This document shows positions 1-13,100 of a stretch of DNA of 64,000 bases, piece after piece. This stretch comes from Marsupella aquatica. Its lineage: Eukaryota; Marchantiophyta. The DNA is taken from positions 8,308,001 through 8,372,000 of the forward strand of contig OZ316898.1 of NCBI GenBank assembly GCA_973895155.1. The letters are read 5' to 3'. A program made the position numbers and the translations under genes. Positions within the stretch are counted from its first letter, which is position 1. Each line of letters starts with the position of its first letter. The notes under the pieces are model-generated. The model was not told the DNA's origin. It searched no databases and worked only from the letters and a program-made list of their open reading frames with translations.

Positions 1-1983
1 TTTTTTGATTTGATTTGATTGTAATATTTCTTATCTGATTTTATCGTTTTGAAGGTTTTCTTTAGAATTGTCTTGTATCCGCTTGCAGTGCACTACCGTG
101 GGTAGGGGATCATGTTTAGGGTAAGAATGTACAATTAAGTAAGCAAATGACAAATCTGTTCACTGACGGAGAGCCCGTTGGACATCGATAAATGCAACTT
201 CGAAGTGTTTTGCACTCATGAAATAGTGCTAACCCTCATTAAGTGCACACAGAGGCTTCTGGCCAGAAGTGTGCACTTATAAAGGGTCACTGTACTGCGT
301 GTGTACTGTGTGGTACCCTCAAAAACAGAATCTAAGTTTTGGCGTAGTTAAGGAAGCATAACTACTTTCAAACGTGGACATGGAGTAGTCCAAACATTGG
401 AATCAGAATTATAAAAAGGAAAAAAGACTAGGACATGGAATTATGAAAAGGGGAAACGAGATCATGAAGATGTAACTTTCATGACTGCCACTGCTAAAAG
501 AAATATCTATATATAAAATCTTTATATATATGTAAAGTTTGTGATATGATGAGTCCACTTTTGACTCGAATGAATGTTGTGATAGACCTATAAAATCAGG
601 GGTACAACACTTGCACTCCCATTTTGTTGCTATAGACCACTAAAATCAGGAGTACAACACTTGCTTTCCCATTTCAAAATTTTAAAATATTCAACAATCT
701 GGGGTTTTAAAACAGCCCAAATAGAGGATGAAATCACCAACCAACCAACTCTCATGATTTCTTTCTTACCTACCTAGGCCAAGAATTGTCAAAATATACA
801 TTAAACTATATTTCAGGAGAAAAATCAAGCACATGATGTGATAATAATAATAATAGTGGAATCCACTAATCTTGTGAACTTCCACTTCCATACAAACTGA
901 TGTCCCATGGAACTAGCCTGTGAACAATGCAAATGAGCAATGCAACCCCCATGAAATGTGACACCTTTTAGTGGTGGACATAGCCACCGAGTGTCCTCAC
1001 CAACTCCACACTCTAGCCTAAGTATTGTGAGTATCCGAGCGCAAACATGGAACTCCATGAGCAAGCAACCCGATGTCTCTATCACTGCTAGCAACAACTC
1101 CCATACAAAGAGCACGTCTGCACTCAACATGACCGTTGCTCAACGGCCCCTACTGTCTGCACAAGGAAACAACCCAACTGGTAAGTAACCTGCTTCAATC
1201 TCGGATCCCAAGACTATTGCCTCAAGCTCAACACTTGTTAGTAAGTAAGTCAGCATATTATAGAGCCTCACCCTATTTGTTCCACTATTTGTTCAAAACA
1301 GTCCCTCTACCGGTGCCACGAAAGCTTCCCAGCCCATTTTCTATCCACCACTGGTTGACTGCCCTGCCTCCAAGACATGCCCATGGCCCAAATAGCTAGC
1401 TTGTCCCAAGTGCCATAACCAGCTCGGTCCCAACTCTTGCTACCTACTCTACTGGTCCAGTTCAACTAGGATCTTGGGGCATGATGCACTCGAACCTCAA
1501 CACCTAGGCCTACTCTGCAATGTCTCCCCAAGGCGAGCTCTTGTGGGAACCAAATGCGGATTGGCTGTTGTTTTTGACAGGATCGACAAGCAAGCGAGAT
1601 AGCCCTTACTAACCATGAAGACCAAAGTCACCCCCAGACCCAACTGATCTCAAGTGGAGGTAGTTCTCTTGTAGAGCTTTCTGAAGCGCCCAAGATGTCC
1701 TCCAACAAACTTTTCGTTAAGGAGATATTGTAGTTTCAATTTTATGTCTCCCCTTATTAGCACGACCACCACACTTCACAACTTGGACTTGCCCCTGGCC
1801 CATTTGGCTACACCACTCCACTCTTATATGCTTTTGGTGGCCTGCCACCCCTGGACCAACTTTGGTTCCCTATTTTTGGCCCTGCACTAGGACTCCAACC
1901 AATTTGACTGGGCACAAAGCTAACTTTCTCGGCCCATAACTTTTTGGTCAGGTGTCTGTAGATGATGTACCTTAGCTCGATGT
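1..1983. other. Intergenic region, no gene recognised
   Basis: No reading frame here resembles a known protein and codon structure is poor on both strands. The one structure seen is a local tandem duplication at about 579-678, two ~50-bp copies built around the words ataaaatcagg and gtacaacacttgc. The stretch ends at the target-site duplication of the MITE that follows. Confidence 0.5.
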
Positions 1984-1991
1984 AGTGCTCA

Positions 1992-2278
1992 CTTGGGGGG
2001 TTGACTATCAACAATCTTAGGAACCACGTGCGATCCAAAATAAGTATTTTTCATATAAATTAGCTAAATTTTAAAAAAGTGTAGGAAGCAAAAGAAGGTA
2101 TTATAAACCTATATTTGTAGAATATTCTCTAATATATACCTTTTATAAAGTAAAATAGGCCATTAGTATTGAAAATAGAGAATATTTTTAGAATATTCCC
2201 ATTATAAAATAGGTGTGTTTATATTAGGCTAGGATCGCACGTGGTACCCCAAAATATACACTAAGTTAACCCCCCGAG
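1992..2278. mobile_element. hAT-type MITE, copy 1 (intact)
   Basis: A 287-bp element with terminal inverted repeats: the left end reads CTTGGGGGGTTGACTA and the right end, reverse-complemented, CTCGGGGGGTTAACTA. Inside these, a second pair of inverted words (ACCACGTGCGATCC and its complement) makes the ends foldable for about 40 bp. It is flanked by an exact 8-bp duplication AGTGCTCA at 1984-1991 and 2279-2286. An 8-bp duplication is the known hallmark of the hAT superfamily; assignment from this alone is inference. The interior is AT-rich and non-coding, so movement would have depended on a transposase supplied elsewhere. A near full-length relative lies at 55571-55856 and a split, decayed one at about 19851-21630. 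Confidence 0.9.
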
Positions 2279-2286
2279 AGTGCTCA

Positions 2287-3390
2287 TGCCTCAGCCCTCA
2301 AGACCCATTGTCCTTCACAGGTCCCATGCTGGTCCACCTGAGCCCTACCGATTCATTTGCGTTAAGTGTCCAATCCGCATGAACTAAACTTCATTGTCGA
2401 GCTTCATTGTACTTAGGCCCAAGTGGAGCTCTCACTTAAGCACTCATACCCACAGTCTCTCCAGGGTTCCAGACGGTTCACCGTGGGCCCAACCCTTCTC
2501 ATGCCCCAACCAGCTTCTGATGCCAGTCCGAGTCTCTTGTGCGCAACCCCAGCTCAGTGCATTGCCTTTGCTAGAGTAACGTCTCCTTGCTCTCAAATCT
2601 CCTCATACTTAATCCCTTTTGGATAGCCATCCAGGGCGTCTGGACTGTAGAGACTGGAGCTAAATGGTAGAATAGTCAAGTTTTGCTACTATTTTACAGC
2701 TTCTTCACTCATTGACAACTTCTTGGTTTCAAATAGTTTACAACAGCAAATTTTGACCATTAATATCTCACTTGATATCCAACTGCATTGACTCTTGTTG
2801 GGCTCATTTGGTGGCCCATACGAAGAGTAGTTGGAAATATTTTTCCAAGCACTCTAATATCTTTAGTTTTCATGAAGAATTAAGAGAGTTATAAATGTCT
2901 AAATATTACTCCATCACTCACTATCAACACTCTTGGCTTCTGAAAGTTTTTGAGCAGCTAACTCTGACATTCAATATCTCACTTGATATCCAATGGAATT
3001 TGCTTCTTTTGTTAGCACGGCTTGGAAAAGTTTTTCAGAAGAGCCCAATATGGTTGAATCTCATTAAGCAATGAGAGAGCAGCAATGACAGGCTACAAAT
3101 TTTTTAAAGCTATTTTTTCATTTTCTTGTCACATGTTATTCAACTCTGTAATATGCACTATACGTGCAGAAAAGAGGGTTTTTCTGCAGTCCATCCAGGT
3201 TGTGGAAGTATATCTGAGCATTTCTACAAACATGGAGTTCATTTGGGCTTCAATTTCACTTCCACACTTGGGCTAGAGTTTCCCTCTAAATGCATGCCTC
3301 CTTGGAGCTGAAAGCATGGGTCTATACCAATTAGTCTTCTCATTGAAGTCTTTGCACTACAAGGACAATGTTGTCAACAGTTGAGCTCAA
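2287..3390. repeat. Intergenic region with a diverged tandem duplication
   Basis: No gene recognised. Two diverged direct copies lie at about 2701-2800 and 2925-3020. Both contain the phrase aatatctcacttgatatcca, followed by an AATTTGC/ACTGCATTGACTC-like tail. The period is about 225 bp. Their origin is unknown. Confidence 0.5.
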
Positions 3391-3399
3391 CAAACATTC

Positions 3400-4150
3400 T
3401 GGCGCATCCATACATCACTTGTTACCTATAGTCAAATTACTCTTTGTCACCCTCCTATGTTGTTTACTCCTGATCGGAGCTGTACCAAGATTTTCAGTTT
3501 GCTGCTTAACAGGGTTTGAGGCTTTTGTTTACAGTCATGGAAGACTCTCTCCCTGGGGCTCTCAGGCTCTCAGGCTTTTTGGTCTTCCATTCTGTTGAGT
3601 CTCCTGCCTTCAGGATTGTGTCATCATGTCGAGCAGCTTTGTTTTTTGGCAGTGTGATATGTACCAAGCTTCTTCAAACTCTACCTCCACTGGGAATTGA
3701 ACCAGGTGCCCAGTCCTGACATGCTGCTACAGGACCAGCAACTACTCAAACTCAATTGAGGGAAATTGGCAATGTTCTCAAGTGAGGTGAGGCAATGAAG
3801 GAAATGAGGAATGAGGAAACAAAGGGTCCTTGAAACACCAGAGATATATGGCAAAGTGAAGTTTATTGTCCATTCTCCAACCTGTAGGCAAACCTGATGA
3901 AAAGAATCCTTTATATCTATAAAATGGCCAAATAGCAAAGGCGCCATACCCTTAGACAGGACCCCCAAAACAAGGCAAAAAACCCAGGATGACCATAGAG
4001 CCAAAAAACCCCAAGAGTCCCAGCACCAATGAATAAACTAAAGCCCTGCTGAGTAACAGAGAGGCCTGCTAGAGTTCCAGAGTGAACAGCATAGGAGGGT
4101 CATGAAGAGTAACTTTATTCCAGGCATAATCCTTTGTAGTAAATTAACAA
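3400..4150. repeat. Imperfect large inverted repeat (foldback-like)
   Basis: The plus strand at about 3430-3600 (aaattactctttgtcaccc onward, through aacagggtttgaggctttt) resembles the reverse complement of about 3950-4140 (aaagttactcttcatgacc onward, through cagcagggctttagttt). The arms are imperfect and flank a ~350-bp centre. This could be two copies of one dispersed repeat inserted head to head, or a foldback element. No coding content is recognised. Confidence 0.45.
3655..3765 (-). repeat. Possible tRNA-derived SINE fragment
   Basis: On the minus strand the word GGTTCAATTCC matches the RNA polymerase III B-box consensus and sits in a CTGG/CCAG stem like a tRNA T arm. Upstream is a six-base perfect stem (GTCCTG/CAGGAC) where an anticodon arm would be. 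No clear A box or CCA-compatible acceptor stem is visible, so this is not called as a tRNA gene. A tRNA-derived SINE head is the best guess. Confidence 0.3.
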
Positions 4151-4199
4151 CCTGAAAAACCTGGTAGATATCCAGAGTAAACCCCTTACGAAGGTCACA

Positions 4200-7103
4200 A
4201 AGAGAAATCTGACTAGGGGCAGAGTCCTTTATTGGACATCTGACAGAAGGATTTTCCAAGCTTCCAAGCACTCAAGTTTCCAAGCTCTCAAGTCAGCAAA
4301 GAATTGATTCCAAGCTCTCGAGTTAGCAAGGAATTGAAACAGTGCTGGTGGAAGGCAGTCCAGCATAACGATGACACACGCAAGCCTAGGCCACCATGCA
4401 AGCAACACAAACACACAATCATCGAATCTTCAAGTACTTTGATATATAGCACCGCTGCATGCAAAGTAATGTCAGCTCTGACTGAGTGACAAGAGATTCA
4501 CATTGGAAATCGGAGCACAGAATCCAAAAAAACTAGATGAGACATCGAAAGACCTTAAACAGAATTTCTTCTCCATTCCCATGCTCGTCACAACATTGAC
4601 ACGGGACGATCACTACAGTACCTAGCTATCCGTCTACGTGCTACCGCAATTATCATTTTTAAAAGCAAACCCCTGTGTTCCATTGTAAGATCTGGACAAA
4701 CAATCCCCACAAATCCCGAGAGAAAATGCAAAAAACCACTTCCACTATTCCCCACAAGCTCTCCCCCTTGCAATCAGTAGACTACACCATGAGAGCAGAA
4801 CACTGTTCGATCATCACCATTCTCCTACGAAACATTTAGCGTAGGCCCGCAAGAGCCCCGCAAACTCCACGATAATTTTGTGCTGAGAGCATTGCGCAGA
4901 GTGTAACCCACCCGGCAACAAGAAAAGGAGCGCCCATAGTCAAGCTCTGCCGTCGCCACTGTCTGTGAAGAAAAGTTCACTAATAAGAAAACCTTCTTAA
5001 GTGAAAGAAGAAAAAGAATATTATAAAAAGAGCAGTATTTTTCGTGGAAGCTTATTTCTCGTGGAAACCACAATTCCAGCCTATCATCATGCTAAGATCC
5101 ACTCAATTCGAACACTGCGACCCTTAATTTGTGGAGATATTGGGTGGCCACTCAACGTGTTGTTCAGTCGGGATTTATTTTGCTCAGCTCTATGCCTCGA
5201 AGTGAACACTTTATCACTGAGTAGTGTCCAAAAGTGCACTCTCGAAGAGACAAGGACAGCCAGAGAAGGATGGAAAGACGCATCGACCCATTGCTCTTTT
5301 GCTTTACTTCAAGATACCGTCAGCAAAATCCAAAAATCCAAAAAGTCATGGATAGCCCCCCTTTTAAAAAATTGCCTATAGGGCCTGGAGTGAAGTTCTG
5401 TAGCTACGTCTGGAAGTTTGCAGTTTCTAGTAGGCACAATCATGGCTCTGCGGACTAGCAGTGCTTTCTATCCTATCGTCGATCTAACAGTATAGGTAGG
5501 CAGATAAAAGTCCCCTGTGGTGAGCTGAATCCCGTCCAATGCCAACCTTCTCTCTTTTTTGCCTCGAGAGATTCAGCTTAATGAATTTCCTAGTTTTCAA
5601 TCTTGTTCACTCGAATTGAATAGTGAGAAACACCATCAACAAGAGTTTTCGAGAAACACCATCAACAAGATCCAGCTCAAGGATTTCGAGAATTTTGTTG
5701 ATGGATGATGTTGAAGAATTTCCAGATTCAAGAAATCTGTCTCTTAATTTCTACACCATTAAAGCGGTGTGGAGATCAATCATCGACGCAGATACAGGAA
5801 ATCTTGTCGCTTAACTTCTAGATTATCAAAGTGGCCTGGATGATGCGATTATCCATCAACAAGATTCCGGGTGAATGTTTCCATTGGATCACTTATTCAC
5901 CATCGCCTAGTTTTGCTAATCAGCACAATCGAATTCGAATTCGGATTCGGATTCGGTTGTGAGATGCCATTTCTAATGTTCTCCCAATTCTTAGTGTACC
6001 ACACACTCGCAGGCCTGTTACGGTTGCCTCGAATCCAAATCTAAATTGGCTCGTTGTTGCTGAATGCGTTTCTCGTCAATTTTCTTGATTACCACGTGTG
6101 ATTCAGAGCTCCAACCAAAATAGTTTCCTGGGTGCTGCAAGTCATTCTATTCAGCTTCTATTGGTGGCTCATCTGGTTCACCCGGGACTTGAGCCAAAGG
6201 GTACAGTTCTCCAATTCAAGTAAACAAGACGATACTCGCGGGAGACCACTGTGGAATAGTTTTTATTGTGCTATAGTCTGCACAATTACCTGATCAGTTT
6301 GAAAGCCTCAAATTTACAATGATGAAAGGCAAACATCAAAATCAGGACTCAGTACGACATATCCCTGAAGGTTTCCCCATATTAGGGGTCGACAAAGTCG
6401 TGATGTAACATTCTTTGAATCATGGCATTCTTGATTGAATCAAGCGATAGAACAAACATTCACATAGGAGGAAGATAGTCTCCAGCTTCGGGAACAAATT
6501 TCCATTGATTACACACGAATTTAGCTACCCTTGAAACCAAAAGGGCCGCGTGCTGCACAAGGTGAGAATATAATACTCCTGACGGGTCTGCAAGCAGTGG
6601 TCTCGACTTGCAGCGATACTTCTTCTCTTCTACTTCAAGGCATACAGGACAAGGAAGCTGTAATATTCATGCTCTGTGACTATTCAAATCTGAAAGAAAC
6701 AAGAACCTTGGTTCTTAGTATACAAATAATTGGGTACTTTACGAGGGAGGAAGCTGCACTGTTCATAAGTTCTGGCAAACTCTCCATCACGATGTCAGCA
6801 AGAATTTACCGGTCTGACAAACAGAACATCCACCCGTCATGGTAAGTGTGATGGGTGGAATCTGCATAGTAGTCTTTGAACCAGTGTCTTCTCTAAGACA
6901 TCGTGAATGCTCCGGTTAGAATACAACGAAACAAATCAAAACTTTGACGACATGTACGCACAGACCATCCACCAATTAAGCAACTATGTGCGCTTTCCGA
7001 AAGTTATTGTACACAAAGGGAAGCAGCTGCACCTCCCCACCTCCCTCACAGCTTCCAACTCCATGAAAACTCTAAAGGTTCCAGAATTTTATCTGCACAA
7101 GAT
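4200..7103. other. Intergenic region downstream of the RIF1-like gene
   Basis: No protein-coding gene recognised. A short direct duplication lies at about 4260-4338 (copies of ccaagctctcaag/gagt...agcaa.gaattga), and another at about 5626-5672 (gagaaacaccatcaacaag repeated). The part next to 7104 probably includes the 3' untranslated region of the RIF1-like gene, but no polyadenylation site could be chosen with confidence. Confidence 0.5.
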
Positions 7104-10100
7104 TCATCCAGTCGAAATGCACTGGAGGCCTTTGGTATGAGTTGGAGTTGTGAACATGCATGGTTCACCTTTGTTGGCTTGGCTTGCGACCGCCTCTCTC
7201 AGTTGACAGAGTAGCTTGTCTACTTCGATGACCTCCGTCAACTCCATCTCTTTCAACTTGGAAGATGCAAGAAGTGCAGAGAGCACGTGACACGTTCGCA
7301 TGTCCTCTCTCTCCAGCATTGCTTTGACTTCATTAACCGGTCCCTTCCCTGGATCCTCAGTGGATTCCCGTGCCTTCGATGGCAACGGATTAGCTTCGAC
7401 GTCAGGTTGGCTCTGTGACTGCAGTCCACCTCCGCCGAACTTCGCAGGATGCAGTGCCTTTTGAGCATCCGATTCAAGACCCACGCATATGTCGTTAGAA
7501 GGAGTTTTAAAATCAGTACGACAACTTGGCACGTCGTTGTCTGTGCTTCCTTCAGAAGAAACTTTGGGATTCGAGATTCGCTCCTGTTGGGAGTTCTCGA
7601 GAAAACATGCTCGGCTGTTCCCATCTTTGTCTTCAAGAAAACTACAACTCGGTTGATATGGCGGCCCTTCACTTTGCAAGCACACAACAATCAGTGGAGG
7701 CTCTTTTACTTCCATACTGGAACATCCATTGTCGATATCTTCCCTATTGGTATGGGAGGAAGGTACACCTTGTGTAGAATCAGACTTCGACGGGTTGCTT
7801 GCACCTTGTGTGTGTACATCTTCTCCTTCACTTCCTGACCTTTCTCCAATTCTGGACTGTGAAAGATTAGCGTCCGAACTGTTTTCTTGGGACGGCACAC
7901 GTTTAGGAGCTTGACACTTTCGAGGATTGTGGCTGTTGGCCCGGGTAGATCTGCAGGCTTGGACTAGGTCCAGTGCAGAACTGTCGTCTGCAATCCTGGT
8001 AGCAGCATTAAAAGTATTGGCTAACAACCCGCGGTTCAGATTACGCACTTGAAAGGGAGAATTCTCCTTTAATTTGGAAGTAAGTCTCAGGTTTGTCGTA
8101 GGCTGGGGAGCTGGCTCCTCTATGGTTTTCTCTTTGCAGTCAGTCACTATGGAAGGAGAATTCTCTTGAACGTGAGATGAAGAATTTACCAGCGTTCGGT
8201 CTGAACGAAGACGCATCCTCTTCAAACTTAGCTTGTTACAGGCTTGCATGTGCATACCCCATGACTCAGCCGGATGAGTGTCAGCGACTTCCCTTTCTAC
8301 ATCTGAGGCTGGTGGCGTCCCAACCTTTGACTGGGGGTTGCTGCATATTTGTGTCCTTTTGGCCGCAAGTTTCCTGATCCCAAGACGTGCTGTGATCACT
8401 TTCCCTAGCTCCGAGTTAATTCTCCAGTTCTTCCCACCCCTTAATTTCCCACTACTCCGTAAGTTTACAGTAAGCATACTCACTGTTCTCTTGGAATGTC
8501 TGGGCTTCTTCCTCTGGCTGTGAGGAATGACTACATACTCCACTTCCTCGCTGTCGTCCTGAAACTTCAGCTTCTTTCTCCTTCCAGGCAGATTTGAGAG
8601 CGCCTGAGTTTGCCTGCTCCCATCAGCAGCAACCCCAGAAACTCGGAGGACTCCTGCATTTACGTTGCCTTGAGGACGTTCGGCTCCCACAACTATCTTG
8701 GGCGGGGCAGATGGAATATCGTTTGATGCAATAGGAGGGGTTACTAAAGCCACTAGACCTATGCCATTGACATTATTTGCTGCTTTATTTCCAATCATCA
8801 CCTCTCCGGTTTGGGCATTCTCATTTTCACCACATAATGTGAGTTCACTTTCCTTGCAACTGAGCTGAACCCCCAGAGCAGCAGGTCTGGACGAGCCCTG
8901 AAATAATCTTGTAACCTCCAACACACTGGGAAGCTCAACTGCTTGACTATCTTCTGAGCATCCTTGCCTGCCTTTGTTCGAGGTAGACAAGTCTATTGGA
9001 AGTGAATCTGCACCGGACTTGTCAGACTGACCAGGGGTGTTCGTAGGAATCTCTTCTAAATTTAATTCTGAGACAGAGTCCATATTCACGAGTTCATCAA
9101 TGAGAGCATTTCCTTCTGGAGTTGGCAAAAACGCGCTCTGTTGTTCCAGGTTTGTAAAACTTGCACCGTTGACTGAACGTTGGAGCTCAGTTGTCTCTTC
9201 TTCAGTGTTAACCACCGCACTACCTGATGCCTGATTCAGGAGGACAGTCAGATTGCCTGCGTGCTGCTCAAGCTCCAGTACACGTAACTGTTCAGCGTGG
9301 CCAATTTTTGTTTTCTCAACCACCCCAAAGCCCCTCTGATTGTCCTCCCTGGTCAACCCACCCTTCTCACCTGCACTACTCTTGAACTCAGCTAGCTCCT
9401 TAAGGTGCCTGGCCATAGAAGGACGTGGACGATAAAAGCGTTGGGGAGCATCATGACCGTGCATCTCCTTGGCTGCAATATGTCTCCTCGTCCAGCCCGG
9501 CAGGGATATGTTAACTTTCTGCTTCAGAATGTTGAAAACTTTTACCAGAGCAGGTGGGTAGTTCAGACTAGCAGCCTTGATTCCATACGTCGCCTCCCAG
9601 AATGCCAGAGTTTGATTGGAAATCGCATCATAAGGGTGCAGAAAAGCTGGAGCCAGAGCAGACCCTTGAGCAAGGAGAAGGTTCGAGTCAAACACCAAAC
9701 TAGGACGACAAGTCTGAAGACAAAACAGTAGTCCATCCCATGCCCGGGACAGACCCTCCAGCACAGAGCTTGGGAGAAGTCTGGCTTGACGAGTTCCATC
9801 GGCTCTGGATCGTGGTGCTTCAGAATTTACAGTAAACCAGTATGACAGCGGTTGCGCTAGAGCCTGCAGGGAAAAAGGAGATATGTAAGTGCCTCACCCT
9901 TCTCACAATCCTCTTCCGATCCTCTCTACAGACTTTGTCCACATTGACGCTTCGACTGAACATAAGATCGAGCCTTATACTTTCGACTGTAATTTTAAGC
10001 ACTAGATGCAGATGGTACGCTAATTTGAAGAACACCTGCAGAAGTAAAACGGAGTCGTTTTGAGACGTGATGTGCTGCATAATGCTTGTTAAGGCTCCCA

Positions 10101-13100
10101 ATACTCTGCAAGGTTGAAATAAGCAAAGCCATTCTCAGGTTAGGTCGGAATATTTCAGATGCTCTCAATTGACAAGAACGAGAGAACCAATTGCTGTGAC
10201 TAGGACTCTGGGACAATCTACAGCCTTTTATTACTCCCGCTCGGAAATGTAGCAAGGACGAATATGAAAATGCAGTTCATAGAACAGTAAATGAAGAATT
10301 GTGGGTCAGCCCGTAGAACTTATTTCCCCATAGGTAAGGCACTTGCACGACGGGCATCAATAATGTGGAAGGAAATTGGATAATAAATAACCTGACAACG
10401 GATTCGCGCATGGAGGACTGCACTTTATCGCGCCTGTACTTTTCATATGAGAGGGTCAGAAGCCTGCATTGACAAAATATGGCACGTCCGTAAGAGCGAA
10501 GCAAAGGAAGTCCCAATCAAATAATCAAAATATGGTGATGGTAAACAAGCATCCTAAACTCAAGATCGATCAGCTTTTGCCCTTACCTGCTAGCAACAGT
10601 AAGAAGGGCTTTCAAGTTGTTGGCGTCTTCTAGTTCCATGCCTGCGATACACTGCACACGAACTGACGAGGCTCCAAATCCAGTTTTTCTCCTCTTTCTG
10701 CTGATAGCAAGCATCGCAAGATTTGATATTTCAGCTTGTTTCATGGCATGGGCGACAATATCTCCCAGAAATCTCAAGCAAGGACCAGAAAGTTTCGAAG
10801 AGTCAAACTTCAATCTTTCCCTCCCTCCAGGTGACCACTGGGCCTGCTCCTGCAATGGAGATCTCATGTTGATTACCCTGTGGAAAAATCCACCGATGAA
10901 CGAGTTTGGTTGTGGACTTTTCAAAGATGAGATACGCAGCACAGAGTCAAATAGCTTGAACCAACCACACTCATTTTTCTGTAGCTCAGCTTCAAAACTT
11001 TCACATTGAGTTCGCTCAGGCCTCTGTGAAGAATTCCCACGCACTCCACCTTTTGGTGATTGGTCGACTCCTGCAGGGAGTAATAGGAAACACTTGATAG
11101 GAAATAGCAATATATCCGATAAGACTTGATGACCATGACCAGAATCACGATGGCAGCCTCCTACATCATTGGACCTCTCCACTAGCTCTCTAAGTTTCTC
11201 TGCAATTATTCTCCAGACTGCCATAAGTAAGTGCCAGTTTTTGCTTGTTAAAAGCTCACACTTGGTGTTTCCTAGAGATGCCGCCTTCATCTCAGGACTC
11301 TCTTCAGGGCGCAGATAACTCTCTTTCGCAAGGTGGTCCAATATCCAGACGAATCCAAGATAGTTCCCCATGACATCAAATCCAGCACGACCAGTGGTGA
11401 TCAGCTTTTCGACCGGTTGCATCCAAGTACTTTCACTCTGCCCCCCAGAAGATGATTCAAAGACCAGCTTGAACCATGCAGCAGAAATGTATACAACTGG
11501 AGTCACCATGTCCGGAAGGGAAGAATCTGCATATTGACAACCATCTCTGTAGGTTTCGTGCATGAATGCCCCGTTTTCTGCAAACTGGAGACGTATTCTA
11601 TAAAATGAAGAGGCTATGACATTGTGGCCTAAGCCGTCAATCAGTGTCTCAACGAGTACCCAGGCCTCAGGTAGTAACTTTTCCGACTTAAGTTCCTCGC
11701 ACACACTTGACAAGAAATTAAGAAGCAGATGCACGGCAGTGACATGATCAGTGGAAGGTCTAATTGTGTTCCTTCCCTCGGCCTCTACACCCTTGACTAG
11801 CAGGATCCAGGATACTCGTGCTGCCTCCAAATTATCAATCAAATAAGTTGGTTGACCATCCTCAGATATCACCTCATGACGTTGCTGTAGACCACGTTTC
11901 CAGAGCAGGTGTATCAAATCTACAAACGAGTCAAGGCGATCCAAATGCCAAGGACTCCAGCAAATGTTCCTAGCGTATGACTCGGAAAGAACCCCCGTAT
12001 ACGTGATGCCTGCAGGTGTCTTTGGGGATTGATTTGGCCCTTTGGAAAGAAGTGTTTCATGCAATGTCTTACGAACAATGGCATCTGTAAGCACATCCAC
12101 GCATATTTGCCAAACAAACCCATCTATGCTCTTCTTGTCAGGTTTGAACACGATTTCGAGCATTGGCAACACGGCAGCGTCAAAAATGGGCTTTTCGTTC
12201 ACTGACTGACCAAGCTTGCACAACAGATATATCCAGGTGCAGCAACAACGACGTTGAACCATCGTGTCCTCATCGAAGCTCATGGTGTTCACAAGGGGAA
12301 TCAAGAGCAGCTTGAGGCGTTTCAGGGACAGAGGCACTCCCGTGGATGGGTTGGCCACTGCATCTGGACTCCTATTTGCTCCAGTCTCACCTGGGGAGGG
12401 CACAAAGACGTCGATAACAGATACCCACGCAACCTGCAAATACAGAGCACCAAAAATCGAGTCCGATGCCTTCCAAAAATTCTCGGACATAATACGAAAC
12501 CAAAGAAAAGTAGGACACTCTTCTATTCCTATCTTGCGAAGGAGACTCCGTGGGCTAACTAACATCCTGAATGCTAGAAGCGGGTAACAGTACGAGGAGA
12601 TTGAGATATACCAGGGAAGCAGAACGCACTTGTGTGCTAGGATGTACGAAGGGCGTCTCCAGAAGTTTGAGCATCACATTTATCAAAGACTTCTCCTCAG
12701 ATGATTTCACTCCAAGCAGTTTGATCAACCATCCCCATGCTTGTATAGCTATGCATAGAGAAGGTCCATCTAATTTGATCATTTCGTCCATTTTGGGCAG
12801 CAGTCTTTCTTGTATGTCCACCGCCACCACCTTCATGTAGATATGCAGACTCAGACCCGTTACAAAACTGAGAATGAACGAGTAGTTATCGAAAAAGAGG
12901 TGCCTCAGGAAAAGAAATGGTATACTGAATATCCAAAATATCAGCAGTGACTACGAGGTATGGCTTATAAACTAGGAACCTCGGACATATCCACTGCGAA
13001 GATCCGAGTTCTTACCTCCGAGAGCCGAGGAAGGGGAGGAAGAAGCACGGATTTTGTCTCGGAAAGACAGCTCTCTGCTAATTCCACAATTTTCGTGTTA

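Noticed and set aside
1808-2038. Small minus-strand frame ending near the first MITE
   Set aside because: It runs across the MITE target duplication into the element and resembles no protein.
8530-8580. PP1-docking RVxF motif (KLKF) in the RIF1-like tail
   Set aside because: The hydrophobic position is Leu rather than Val/Ile and no SILK partner motif is seen, so it is too weak to call.
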